Assembly: GCA_025618425.1 (NCBI GenBank)
Contig: CM046850.1
Coordinates: forward strand, 24,520,705-24,584,704
DNA from: Heliocidaris tuberculata
Lineage: Eukaryota; Echinodermata; Echinoidea; Camarodonta; Echinometridae
Direction: 5' to 3'
DNA: 64,000 bases
In this document: piece after piece, positions 51,601 to 60,737 of the stretch
How positions within the stretch are numbered: the first letter of the stretch is position 1
Layout of the letters: each line of letters opens with the position of its first letter
Program-made: the position numbers and the translations under genes
The notes under the pieces: generated by a model
Told to the model about the DNA's origin: nothing
What the model saw: the letters and a program-made list of their open reading frames with translations, nothing else
The model's database searches: none

Positions 51601-53867
51601 GTTTGATTGATTACAACTTCAAATATTCATAACTATCTTATTTTTTATAGTAATTTTCCGCAAACCTTCACTGATCTGTTTCTTAAAATTTTCTGCTTCT
51701 TTTAAAATCATCTTGTATTCAGGGTGGACTTTCCTTAAGACAGGTTCCCTTTAAACAAAGTTACTTGTACTTTTCCATGCATTTATAGGCCCAGAGCTAT
51801 GTGGGACTATGGCAAATATTCACTTCTGTGTTAGTGTAAAAGGGCACAAAAATCAATGTAAGCAGGATTTAATTAGATAACCTGCTTTAGGGACTTTTCA
51901 AAGATAGTGGGATACAAATTTTGAGTTTCCAAGATGAAAATGAAGTATTCAAATTCTCATTTTCCCCAATAATCCACACAGCACCGATTGTAGGAAGTCT
52001 TCCAGGTATAGAAACGTGGGGTTACAAAGTCATCTCAGATAAACTTGTACGTGTGTGTGTGATATCCATGTCTCAGATTCTCTTTCATGTTTGATGTGAC
52101 AGAGTCGTCGAGGTTTGGCCATGGGAGTGGCCGCTAGCGGGGCTTATCTAGGGTATGGTGCATCATATGCCTTCATCGCAGTCGTCGACCTAATAGGCTG
52201 GAGGTGGACTTACATCTCCACTGGCATAGGGGGCACTTTGCTGGGCTTTCTTGCCCTCGTCACCGTGAAGAATCCACATTCACATAAAAAGGTATAAGCG
52301 TGCAGGCAGTGCTAATACAACCCTATACTTCCTTAGCATTGCCTTATCCAGGAGGGGAGGAGAACAAGTCCCCCCCCCCCCCCAAAAAAAAGAAGTTATT
52401 ATGATGTTTTCAGGTTCCCTTTTTTGTCCCAAATCTTTGCTTAGGAGGGGGAGGGGGGCATATATGAAAACCATATTTTGTGTGTGTACTTTATAAAGTA
52501 GATTCCAGATTGGGTTGAGTTTCAGGAAGGGAAGCCACATGCCCTGTAAATATCCACCCCCCCCCCCCCCCCCTTAAAAAAAATATTAAGCAATTGCAAT
52601 GTTAACATCAGGGTTGCCAGTTTCAGAAGTTTTCAAAGTTTCAACTCAGGCTCATGTAAGTGTTTTCATGTCATATTTCAGGCTTTTCTAGGGTACAAAA
52701 TAGCTAATTTTAGATGATTTTCAGGCCCTCCCATGAATTCTTCCTGGCACCCATGTAACATGGGAATTGAGAGATTATTAAGCCAAGATAAAGTATGTTT
52801 GCTTACCTAAAATTCAATCTACATTTGACAGTAAATCCTTACTATAAATTTTCTTTCCTAGGAGAATGAAGTTCTTGGATCAATGGGCAAGATCTTGAAG
52901 GCACTGGGTGCGGAACCCTGGTCGGTCCTCTTACCCATCTTCCTCGCCTTTTCCTGCAAGATGGGCTACCAGTACACCCTAAGCTACAACCTCAATAACT
53001 ACTTTGTGGAATATTTTCCAAGCTTCCCTACGGACGTCTACCTGAGCTGGACCCTGGCGCTGACGGGGATCGTGGCTTTTATCCTTGGGGGCTTCCTGAG
53101 CGACATCGCAGGCAAGCGGGCAGGTGCCTTAGGAAGGCTCTGGACTATTGTCATTATAACGGTAGGTTGATCCCATTTTGTGCCACCAGGTATTTAACTC
53201 GTTTTGTGCCGCTATGTTTTTTGACAGTTGTGATGATTAAAATGAACCTTCAAAGCAAACAAGGCTCGATTCGATTGATGTCATTTTATGTAGTTGCACA
53301 GGAACACTGCACGAAACCCAGGTTTCTCACAATGTCTTGGAGCTTATATTCCATCACAAAAAGATCATTTATCACTGAAACATTTTCACTTTACCATTAT
53401 TCTGTGCGTTTGTTCTCCAGATGATCCAGATTCCCTTTTACGTATTCTTCATCCTCCTGTCACTACCAATCAACATCATTCTCGGTGCTTTAGGTATAAC
53501 CATTGGAGATGGCTGGACCGGTATCGGTCTTTCGGCCATGGCGGATATAGTATCACCCGCTATACGAACTGTCATCTATGCCCTCTTCTTCTGCGTGATG
53601 GATGTCCTTGGCGGGTGCGTCATCGTTGCTGTGACGCCACTGACGAGCCTTATAGGATTGAAGCACGCCCTCTTGTGGTTAGGGACGGGGATGCTTGTGG
53701 GAGGTGCGCTGCTGATCTTGGTGGGGATTCTCGCCCTTGTGTTGCTCAATCGGGCCAGGAGCTGCCGTGTGGAAGGGGTGGAGGAAGATGCCCTCTGTAG
53801 TCGAAATGGTAGCCTAGTTGATCATGAAAAGACCCCTTTGATATCTGAACAAAGCACTGAAACATAG
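36534..53867 (+). CDS. Spinster-like MFS transporter, complete, 511 residues in seven exons
   Basis: Exons: 36534-36643, 39903-40064, 48240-48512, 49945-49999, 52103-52291, 52862-53161, 53421-53867. All splice sites are GT-AG, phases agree and the total is 1536 nt. The protein has about 12 membrane spans. Spinster proteins are proton-coupled lysolipid/sphingolipid or sugar exporters of lysosome or plasma membrane. Family signs: LHRYLLIAAIEPM after helix 1, MFS motif A-like AEMGRVNRRNVVG, RFLLGFFEAPFNPFS, FFGPSRRGLAMGVAASGAY, GGFLSDIAGKRAGALG and ADIVSPAIRTVIYA. Unusual is a luminal loop of about 70 residues after helix 1 with five N-glycosylation sequons and four cysteines. EKTPLI at 499-504 is an acidic dileucine sorting signal that suggests a late endosome/lysosome location (inference). 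The substrate cannot be told from sequence. Confidence 0.85.
36838..37530 (+). mobile_element. CAGAGG/minisatellite element, copy 3 (longest)
   Basis: Starts CAGAGGCGGCACCCCGGGGG, then AAAGTACC and about 20 units with the core GATAAGTGCCCCTTTTC (36890-37420). The same tail as copy 2 follows (CATATCTAGCTTCAAAGAAT, AGTGCGGCTTT, AACATGTACCCATATTA). The apparent 141-residue frame here is only the repeat. Confidence 0.75.
37700..38173. mobile_element. Long-armed MITE, AATCCAACCTTGG type
   Basis: Left end ATCCAACCTTGGTAATAA, right end TTAAGGTTGGCTTTCCCT. The arms include GGTGAAAGTTTGAAAGAAAT and its complement. Relative of 41686-42272. Confidence 0.72.
38339..38594. mobile_element. hAT-like MITE CAGTGGCGGATCCAG
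   Basis: 256 bp with ends CAGTGGCGGATCCAG and CTGGATCTGCCACTG, flanked by GTTGCCAC and GATGCCAC (7 of 8 match). The interior repeats TCTGACAAGCAA, has a (CAA)n tract and a C tract of about 30 nt (38551-38580). A related interior occurs at 63.42-63.55 kb. Confidence 0.8.
38640..39044 (-). mobile_element. TTAA-flanked CCCTTTC MITE, copy 1
   Basis: About 405 bp with ends AACCCTTTCGAGACAATTT and CCTGTCCTGAAAGGG. Internal CACATTATGTGGTTCGGCTC and TCAGAGCTC are shared with three other copies. The right TTAA is mutated to TTCA. Confidence 0.75.
39640..39786 (+). mobile_element. LINE 3' tail
   Basis: ATGATTGAAATAAATAAAAC followed by TGAACAGAAC matches the usual 3' terminus of CR1/L2-like LINEs. No coding part. 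Confidence 0.45.
39903..40064 (+). CDS. Spinster-like exon 2 (residues 37-91), glycosylated loop
   Basis: 162 nt; acceptor GTCCTGTGCAG, donor GTAAGA. RYLLIAAIEPMSNDLEFGD continues helix 1. Then come sequons NCT (57), NGT (62) and NIS (77) and cysteines 58 and 84. Confidence 0.82.
40966..41480. mobile_element. GTCCACCCTGATAACAAG MITE
   Basis: Ends GTAGTCCACCCTGATAACAAG-like (first bases at 40970) and TTAATACCAGGGAGAGTCGAC. The interior GAATTATGAATTTTTGAAG and CACAGAGTTACCAATTTGTG are shared with 51192-51738. Confidence 0.7.
41686..42272. mobile_element. Long-armed MITE, AAATCCAACCTTGG type
   Basis: Inverted ends AAAGGGAAATCCAACCTT and AAGGTTGGATTTCCCTTT, exact over 18 bp. The arms extend well over 100 nt with CGGACACGG/TGTCTGATTTC-type matches. 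No coding frame. Confidence 0.8.
43213..44127. mobile_element. AGGTGGGTTTTCAC element, 0.9 kb, with internal TTCGTGAA motifs
   Basis: Inverted ends AGGTGGGTTTTCACAGGGCA and TGCCCCGTGAAAACCCACCT. The match continues through GATTCGTGAAGGATGC. The interior is scattered with TTCGTGAA/TTCGCGAA/TTCACGAA octamers on both strands. No coding frame or clear target duplication. Confidence 0.75.
45008..45039. repeat. (ACATGT)n microsatellite
   Basis: Five self-complementary ACATGT units in a row. Confidence 0.9.
46262..46675. mobile_element. TTAA-flanked CCCTTTC MITE, copy 2 (best preserved)
   Basis: TTAA at 46262-46265 and 46672-46675. Ends CCCTTTCAGGACAGGAATT and TCAATTGTCTTGAAAGGG. A TTAA duplication is used by piggyBac and Kolobok transposases. 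Confidence 0.82.
47213..47290 (-). mobile_element. LINE 3' tail, antisense
   Basis: On the minus strand it ends AACAAACTGAAACTGAATTG, the short tandem tail of CR1/L2-like LINEs. A similar tail is at 29588-29612. Confidence 0.4.
47725..47887. mobile_element. GGGCCCCGTTGCATAAAAC hairpin MITE
   Basis: 163 bp; arms GTTGCATAAAACTTACCATT and AATGGTAAGTTTTATGCAAC are exact complements. The core TTTTGATTGGCTG is shared in style with the 8.6-kb MITEs. Confidence 0.8.
47984..48212. mobile_element. AAGCCAGTTC-family MITE abutting exon 3
   Basis: Homologous to 10630-10878: shared TTTGTACCGAGTACAATTGA, GCCCGTCCACCAAAAC-like, GGGGTCATTTCAGGGTCATT and the end TTACGAAGTGGCTTA. It stops 27 nt before exon 3. 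Confidence 0.75.
48240..48512 (+). CDS. Spinster-like exon 3 (residues 91-182), helices 2-4
   Basis: 273 nt; acceptor CCTGTGTCCCAG, donor GTAAGT. The loop ends with sequons NHS (94) and NTT (100) and cysteines 92 and 104. Helix 2 is AGPVFIIVLGILGVPVTVLA, motif A-like EMGRVNRRN, helix 3 is VVGVCTICWSITILCTGF, helix 4 begins VYVWRFLLGF. A MITE ends 27 nt before this exon. Confidence 0.85.
48591..48653. mobile_element. TTGGAGCCAGAAGGGCGTTA hairpin, 63 bp
   Basis: The arms TTGGAGCCAGAAGGGCGTTA and TAACGCCCTTCTGGCTCCAA are exact complements. The pairing extends outward through ATTTGT/ACAAAT with a few mismatches. Same family as the outer foldback at 10592-10910. Confidence 0.85.
49609..49879. mobile_element. 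AGGTAGCTTAGC MITE, 271 bp
   Basis: Ends AGGTAGCTTAGCGAAATG and TTTTGCTAAGCTACCT. The complement continues through GCAT..AAGACG. AT-rich interior. Confidence 0.7.
49945..49999 (+). CDS. Spinster-like exon 4 (residues 182-200), microexon-sized
   Basis: 55 nt; acceptor TTTAATATAG, donor GTAAGT. Encodes FEAPFNPFSMTLLGTFFGP, the conserved helix 4-5 hinge. It is too short for ordinary frame scans but required by phase and family alignment. Confidence 0.82.
50027..50735. mobile_element. TTAA-flanked CCCTTTC MITE, copy 3, with an insertion
   Basis: TTAA at 50027-50030 and 50732-50735. It matches copy 2 except for about 290 nt inserted at 50300-50592. The insert ends ACTGAAATAAAGATGAATTG then (TA)n, as in a non-LTR retrotransposon 3' end. 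Confidence 0.75.
51192..51738. mobile_element. AAGTCCACCCTGGTATTAAG MITE
   Basis: Ends AAAGTCCACCCTGGTATT and TTCAGGGTGGACTTT. It shares internal GAATTTTTGAAGTTATAATC and TTGGCAACTCTGTGACAT with the 40.97-kb copy. Confidence 0.75.
52103..52291 (+). CDS. Spinster-like exon 5 (residues 201-263), helices 5-6
   Basis: 189 nt; acceptor GATGTGACAG, donor GTATAA (weak). SRRGLAMGVAASGAYLGYG is the family's helix 5 signature; GWRWTYISTGIGG begins helix 6. Confidence 0.85.
52292..52861 (+). other. Spinster-like intron 5
   Basis: C tracts at 52370-52383 and 52556-52573 and a G-rich patch at 52443-52458. No other feature. Confidence 0.55.
52862..53161 (+). CDS. Spinster-like exon 6 (residues 264-363), helices 7-8
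   Basis: 300 nt; acceptor TTCTTTCCTAG, donor GTAGGT. Central cytosolic loop, helix 7 (PWSVLLPIFLAFSCKMGY), helix 8, then GGFLSDIAGKRAGALGR, the second motif A copy. Confidence 0.87.
53421..53867 (+). CDS. Spinster-like exon 7 (residues 364-511), helices 9-12 and tail
   Basis: 447 nt with stop TAG at 53865-53867; acceptor TTTGTTCTCCAG. Helix 10 region GDGWTGIGLSAMADIVSP, helix 11 RTVIYALFFCVMDVLGGC, helix 12, then a cytosolic tail of about 45 residues with EKTPLI (499-504). Confidence 0.88.
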   Translation: MIQIPFYVFFILLSLPINIILGALGITIGDGWTGIGLSAMADIVSPAIRTVIYALFFCVMDVLGGCVIVAVTPLTSLIGLKHALLWLGTGMLVGGALLILVGILALVLLNRARSCRVEGVEEDALCSRNGSLVDHEKTPLISEQSTET

Positions 53868-54935
53868 CCAAGACGGGACCAATGCTGTTGCCAACACTCT
53901 ATTCATCCTCGTCATACCAATTTCCTACACCTGTCCATTCCGTTATCAAGACACTGTAGTGAAATACATCTAAAGTCTAACCCAGCGGCGTAGATAAGGG
54001 GGGTGCCTGTTGCCCCAAATCGAATGACCCCCAGTTAAAAGTTAAGAGGAAAAAGAAAGGCAGTGGGGGGAAAGGATGTCCTCTGCACCCTTGTCTTCAC
54101 TATTGGCCTGGTTAAAAATATTTTTTTTAAACATGTAAGTAATTGGAATTTTTGATGTTAGCCCATCAAACAGAAAACACAATGCAAAAGAAGAGATATT
54201 GGATTACATCTTCAGCTCTTATTCTCTTATTACAGGTTTCAGTTAAATCAGTTTTTGTCAACACAGTGCATACATATTGGAGTACCTATCTATAGAACCA
54301 AAACCTTAGAAGAGGAACAGTAATTACTGCTAGCCTAACAAATGTGTTAGTTACTCACATTACATAATTTGGACATGCATAAATTGAAAAGAGGGCTTAA
54401 ATGAGAAGTGTGCTAATATGAGGCTTTCTTGAAAAATGATTTTACCCTTTTCAAAGAACCATGCTAGGGAGACCTCCACTGGGTGACAACTAAAAATTAC
54501 TGGACCCATCATTTTTGCAGATTTCACAGGAATAGTGGTTACTCACATGAGAAAGCAGCAGCTTTGGTTTCATTCTGACTTGCAGGACTTATGTTCTTTA
54601 TGTTTTTTCATTGAAAAATGATCAGAGGACCTTTTAAATTTAATTTTTATTTAAATCTTGGGAAAATACTGGATATTTTACTTCCAGATAAGCAATCTAA
54701 AAATGCATAAATTATAGGCCAAATATCACAAAAAAGTGTAAAAATTGATGATTTTTACCATTTTATAACCTTGAATAATGTTTTCTCAAAGTAAATTAAA
54801 CCACTGGTGATAGCTTTACCAATGTTTGCACAAGTTTCTGCAATTATGTAGCACAAAAAAATTATTCATAGCTAAATGAAATACCAAATTTAAACTTTTA
54901 AGGTCCATGTCCACCAACCTGTGGAATTGCCCATA

Positions 54936-55347
54936 TTAACCCTTTCGAGGCAGTTGACCACATTTTGTGGTTTGGCTCAATAACCTGTGATTCAGAGCTC
55001 AAAAAAATATAAAAGATGTATGAGTAGAAAGAGCAAAAATTTCTACACACACTATGTCCCTATTTGTTGCATGACCATATTGTATTTGATGCCAGGAATT
55101 TTAACGAGAATAAGCTTAAAATCCTTAAATTGGCAACACTAGAGAGGTTCAAAATCATTGTTTCTGTATCAAAATTGGCAATTTTTAAAATATTTCGACA
55201 AAATTCCTAACCATGTATATTGTTTCCAAGGACATTCCACCTAATTAGAAGCATGTAGCACTAAAAGAAAAATATTATTGTTGCCAATTTGAAGAACAAA
55301 ATGTGATCAATTTAGCCCTGAAATATTTCCTGTCCCGAAAGGGTTAA
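54936..55347 (-). mobile_element. TTAA-flanked CCCTTTC MITE, copy 4
   Basis: TTAA at 54936-54939 and 55344-55347. Ends CCCTTTCGAGGCAGTTGACC and CCTGTCCCGAAAGGG. Same orientation as copy 1. Confidence 0.82.
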
Positions 55348-55934
55348 GAGGTTAAACAAAAATAATAATATACATGGATAACAGACATGTCATACAGGAC
55401 ACATCGCACAGAATCACCAAAAGTCATTTTCCAGTTCCTGTATTGGTAGGAGAGTTCTAAAGTATTTTCTTCTATATGCCACTGTATGTGTACAATTGTT
55501 GGCCTGCTAAACAGGTTCACTACATACAGATTTTGGTAGCAAAAAGAAAATTGGCATGAAGCGTGTTAAAGGTAATGTTTAGTTTTGGTAAGCCCTCCAA
55601 AACTTTTCGTCAGATTTATTGGATTTTTGTAGATGAATAGCAAGATGCTAGCAATACAAAGATGCTGCGAAGATTTCACGTCCTAAAGTGGCATATTAAA
55701 CAGATGAGAGACAAACAATAATTTAGGTGCCGGGTCAGGGATATAAACTCCCAACAAACTTCAGCGTGCACTATACACATACACGCATTCAAAACCTACA
55801 CACAGTGACACACATGCTATCTCCTTGCAAAGCCTCAAGATTGTTGTGCGGGGAGCTGTCGGGATGGAAAGGTCCTAGCGTAGGGTAGTATATTGCCGTG
55901 ATCTAGCTTTCTTTACATACATTTACTGTAGAGT

Positions 55935-56240
55935 TCACCAGAAATCATTGATGGAATACCAAATGATCTCGTACAAACATCTTTTGATACATGGAAACCA
56001 CATGAGACTATATTTAACAAGTTTCTTTCCAATTTCCTTTTTGCTTCCAAAACTGTACATGAGCTGAGAAGGATAGCACCAAGAAGGTCACCAAGAAGAA
56101 GCCGGCAACACACCCACCTGCTGCCGAAATGATAACTTAAGTCTCACATTGTTCTCCTTGTAAGGCTTGTATCAAAGGATACATATATGCCTGATTATTT
56201 GATATTCCATCTTTGATTTTCACATATCTGAAAGAACGCC
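55935..56240. repeat. Inverted repeat related to 13373-13455
   Basis: The left arm, reversed, reads TGTATCAAAAGATGTTTG ... GATCATTTGGTATTCCATC. The right arm has TTGTATCAAAGGATAC ... TTTGATATTCCATC. The 13.37-kb copy carries the same words. Confidence 0.6.
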
Positions 56241-56526
56241 AGATCACGACTATATGCTAATGGAGATAACATGTGTGTCTCATACACAAAAACCCTCATA
56301 GGTTTTACATGTGCTGTGCATATTGGCGCTGTTCCAGGCCTGGTATCTAAATTATTTTGCTATTGCCTCTCATTGCCTACCAAGGTGGAAAGAACTTCAC
56401 AGCATCTTAGTATTGAGAGTATCTGGCTATTTATTAATCTAAAATCAAAGAAATCTGATGAAAAGTTTTTGAGGTCTTGCCCAAATTATACATGACTATT
56501 AAAAAGTAGAGGGAGAAGGAATTCAT

Positions 56527-56990
56527 AATTTTAACATGTGCTGCATATTTATCGTCCAATCTTTTCCAATCCAAAGCTATCTGTGAAATATTTGGTATAT
56601 TACCATGTTTGATTAAATCCCACCCCTAAAACAACAAAATAATGTGATATAGATTATTGCAAATTAATCATGTCGTTAAAAAATTTGACTTCATTCATCA
56701 ATGACATTTAGATATCAATACGTTCATTATTGGAAATAATTCAAAATTTTAACCTGCGCTGCATATTTATTGCCCGATTCTGTCCAATTCATTGCAATCC
56801 ATGAAATATCTGATGTATTACCCTCTTTGATTGTATCCCACCCCAAAAAAGAACAAAACTATGATATAATATATATTCATATCACATAGATTTTTCTTCT
56901 TCAAATTTAATCATATGTTGTTATAAAAATTTTTGACTTTATCCATCTTTGCCTTTTTTATATATCTAATATGTTCATTGTTGACACAAC
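56527..56990. repeat. Tandem duplication, period 218 bp
   Basis: GCTGCATATTTAT occurs at 56540 and 56758. The following blocks (CCAAT/CCGATTCT..TCCAAT, GAAATAT.TGATGTATTACC, TCCCACCCC) keep the same spacing. Confidence 0.7.
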
Positions 56991-57376
56991 CTCTAAAGGT
57001 TTATACATATACTGCTTTTACTAGATTTTATAAAACATATTCTCAAATGTGTATGGGCACAATTTCACAGGAGGGGCATGGGCGGGGGTGCTGTTGTCTC
57101 TTGCCTGAATATTGCTTCCCTGTTTCTAAATCTTGCAGGTGAGCAAATCAATCAAAAAAATTGAAAACTTTATAACACCTTCTCTTGATATGTTGCATAT
57201 GCATTTATAGCATTTTAATGTAATTTTGTCATTGAAACATACTAAAAGTTACACACAATCCACCTTGCTGCCCAAATATGAGATAATGGCTGCCTACCCC
57301 CACCCAAAGGGATATGAGTACATTATTATATTTTTAGAAGTTGGAACACTACATGATAATTTGTTACCCATGATGA

Positions 57377-57900
57377 TATGATAATATGATGTGCTTTAAT
57401 ATTCTAGAGTGTAAATCACATAAAAAGGCATTATTTACATGTATTTGTAGTTGCCTTACAATATCATGCAATGATAATCTACAACATTTTCATGCAGAAA
57501 GAGTATGATATGAAATATGTGTGTTATTACACTACATGAGTTGCCCTATTTTGTGCATTTAGATATTTAGATTTGGATATATCTTTGTTCATTTGTAATT
57601 AAATTACAGTTATTTTTCTTGAATTTTTTTTTCTTTTTTCTGTACCATAGGCATTAGAAGTATAAACAGACAACCCTTTTTATTTCACCTTATATTTTGA
57701 TAATATGATAGGCTTTAGTATTCTAAAATGCAAATCACACATAAAGACTTGAAATGTATCTGCCTTATCATGTCATGCAATAATATTTTATGAGTTTTTA
57801 TGAGCAGGAAGAATAAGATGTGAAAGATGTGTGTATTATACAACATAAATTGCCATGTTGTATGTATTTAGATATCTAAGTTATATATGTTTATGTAATA
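57377..57900. repeat. Tandem duplication, period about 320 bp
   Basis: Shared blocks: GATAATATGAT, GCTTTAATATTCTA/GCTTTAGTATTCTA, AAATCACA, CATGCAATAAT, TATGAAATATGTGTGT-like and TTTAGATAT. Confidence 0.65.
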
Positions 57901-58733
57901 GAATTGATGTTTTTTTTCCTTGTGAATGTTGCCTCTGAATTGGACTTTTAACATTTTAAAAAGTACAGTACTGTAACTGCACAGATGTGTGTGAATATAC
58001 AAATGTATACTACTATGTGTTTGTTTTTTTTAATGCTGTTTGATAAATGTTTATCATTTAGACTTTTGACAATAGAAATCTGGATGCAATATTGATAATA
58101 GTAATAGTGATAATAGTAGAAATATTAATATTTGTATGAAGGGTGTGTATGATATGAAATTTGAGGTACTATTCCTCTTTTTTTTTTTAATAATTCTTGT
58201 ATTCCATGCAACAGCAGTGCATTTTTAATGCTCATTTCATGAAGTCATTGACTTTCAAAAAAGATATATGTATATATGTATTTATATAAATATATCAACG
58301 ATTGTGAAATATCTATACAAAGTATAGTTTTATGGAATAAATCATTTTCTAATCCAGTGTGATTTGAAATGACTTGTGTCACTTCTTTGGTCTCCAAAAA
58401 CTTCTTTTCAATAGATGTTTTTTTTCTTTCCGATATGAAGACTTTCCTCTTTTTTTTGTTGTGGCAAGTGATAAACTCATCTGCCCATCTATACGTCACC
58501 AGAAATATGGATCTATTAAGTTTGCCCAATAGGGGCGTAGACAGAGGAAGAGATGGGGTGCCACCTACCCATCCCATTCAATTTTTAAAATTTATTATTT
58601 GTAGATTTGTGCTGGGCTTTATTTCATCATATATTCATTGATTTGAGGTAAGGTTAGGTAGTGTTGAGTCTGGGGTTGTAGTGAGGAAAGTGTTAAGGGT
58701 AAGAAAATGATTAGTTTCCTTTTCATTTCACTT

Positions 58734-58734
<1 letters not shown>

Positions 58735-58776
<42 letters not shown>

Positions 58777-59070
58777 AGCTCTCTCCTTCCCTCCCGTATC
58801 CCTCTTTCTCTCCCCCTTCCCCCTCCCATCCCTCTTTTCCTTCTTTCTCTCTCTCCTTCCCTGTCCCTCTTGCTCTCTCTTTCTCTCTTGCTCCCTCTTC
58901 CCTCTCCCATCCCTCTTTTTCTTTCTTTCTCACTCTCCCTCCTTCCTCCTATCCCTCTTCCTCTCTCTTTCTCTCTTGCTCCCTCTTTCCTCCCCATCCC
59001 TCTTTTCTCTCTCTCTCTCTTTCTCTCTCTTTCCTTCCCTCTTCCCTCTCCGATCATCTCTTGGCATTTT
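58735..59070. repeat. CT-rich simple repeat
   Basis: (CT)n, CTCCCTC and TTTCTC mixtures on the plus strand. The 147-residue Arg/Glu frame on the other strand is low-complexity only. Confidence 0.9.
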
Positions 59071-60245
59071 CCCTTCTCCCTTCTGAAACAAACTAGCTTA
59101 AAATGAAAAACGAATAACATCTGAAGACTAAACAGGAGAGTTTTCAAAAATGATGAAAAGAAAGATGACAAGAGAACAAGTCACAACCGTTCTGACAGGT
59201 CATTAATATTATAATCATGCAAATTATTTTTTTATTCAATTTCAATACTGTACAGTACAAAGGTGATTCGATTTTCGTCAGTCAATTCTCGTTATTTACA
59301 ACGTCTGATCCTGTTGAAGCATGATTATATACAATATATCGTGATAAGGAAATTATTAATTACAGTTTTTTCAAAAAGTCCCAGAAAAAAATTTCAGTGG
59401 CAAATACCGGCAAAGAAAAGTCAAAGTTATGCAAAAGGCTCGCTCATAATGATTTTTGGAAAACCTTTAAAAACATTTTACATCGTATCTCATCTCCCTC
59501 CCCCCCCCCCTCTCTCTCTCTATCTATCTCTCTCTTTCTCCGCTCCCTATTTCCTCCACTCTTTATTACTCTCTATCTTTCTTCATTTTTGTCCCACCTT
59601 TCCCCCAAACTTTTTTTTACTGAGTTTTTGTTTCTTCTCCTCATTGATAAAAAACACTCCGAATATGTTTTTTTTTTACATACATAAATTAACAGGATAC
59701 AAAATGTACGATATTATGGATAAATATCTGTACAAATCGTATGCATTAAAAAAACATTATCAGGTTATAACAATCTTTTATCTCCAGTAGCATTAATACA
59801 GGACGCGCGGGGTCACAGAGGGGAAAATTAAAGAAAAGGGAAGTGAGGGGGAGCTATGTAAAAAAGAACTCGGACAATTGTACACCTTCCACACCCTCAT
59901 CTCCCTCGACGGCCCTTTATCTTAAGCATTTCATTCACCTAGTAAGATCAGTGCCCACCCCCAGGACACCTATGCCTCCTCGACAATGCAATGACAGGAC
60001 TTCGCTACATGATCTTTCCATGGGCCAGCCTATACCAAATAAACTTGAAACAGGGATTTCAAACCAATTATTCCAACTTCAACAATGATGGCGCTAGACC
60101 ATAAAAAACACCCGTTCGGCCCTTCAACTATCCTCAGGTTGCTATGGGAACAAACTTTCAACCAATCAGAGAAATCTAGGCCTATTTGGTCGACGTTCTG
60201 AAATATCTTTACTTAGAAATAACTGTTTGTGTCATGCTGAAGCAT

Positions 60246-60326
60246 CAGGGCCCAGTTTCATAAACTTGTTAACGATAACAACTGCCACATTGTTATGACA
60301 AACAAGTTTTAGGAAACAGTGCCCTG
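60246..60326. mobile_element. CAGGGCCCAGTTTCATAAAC hairpin MITE, 81 bp
   Basis: The ends CAGGGCCCAGTTTC and GGAAACAGTGCCCTG pair, as do AACTTGTTAACG/AACAAGTT. Member of the GGGCCC..TTCATAAA group. Confidence 0.75.
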
Positions 60327-60737
60327 ATCCTTCTAAAAGATTGAGATCAATAACTGCCCCTAGCCTGCCCGCCTATTCAAACCAGAAAATTAATTGTGAC
60401 TTGTGTAAGCTACTATTATCAATATCTTTGATTATATTTCATGAATAGCATGTACAATGAAAAAAAAACCGCTGCAAAGTTGTGTTCAAAATAGAATGAT
60501 AAAAATCAATATAATATGATGTGAAGATAATTCACTATGCACCTTTGCGTGCAAGGATTTACGTCAGCAGAATGTACATGTTTACAGATTGTTTCCATAG
60601 TGAAAGTTAAAAATCAGTGTTGGATCCTGTCGACGACGCTAAAACAGTTGGGCCTACTGTCGATGTTCATACGGTGCAAGCGAAGTTATTGTAGCTAGTT
60701 TTACTCCTTGTACCGTGGTACTCCTTGGTTGTAGGAA

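Larger units (their letters stand above)
50000..52102 (+). other. Spinster-like intron 4
   Basis: Consists of a TTAA-type MITE split by a retroposon tail (50027-50735), a GTCCACCCTGG MITE (51192-51738) and otherwise unremarkable AT-rich sequence. Confidence 0.6.
53868..60737. other. Intergenic region between the converging Spinster-like and SHOX-like genes
   Basis: Presumably includes both 3' untranslated regions, whose ends I cannot place. It holds a TTAA-type MITE (54936-55347), an inverted repeat (55935-56240), two tandem duplications (56527-56990, 57377-57900), a CT-rich block (58735-59070) and a hairpin MITE (60246-60326). Near 53993 and 58530 are GCGGCGTAGATAAGGGG- and GGGGCGTAGACAG-like traces of hAT-type ends. 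No further gene is supported. Confidence 0.5.

Noticed and set aside
51975..52030. A further transporter exon after the acceptor-like AATCCACACAG
   Set aside because: Phase 0 reading meets TAG after three codons, and exon 4 joins exon 5 (52103) directly with perfect family alignment.
53294..53800. 168-residue frame with Arg/Cys-rich product
   Set aside because: It is an alternative frame of the last transporter exon and its intron, with no splice or family support.
58728..59171. 147-residue Arg/Glu-rich frame on the minus strand
   Set aside because: Low-complexity reading of the CT-rich block.
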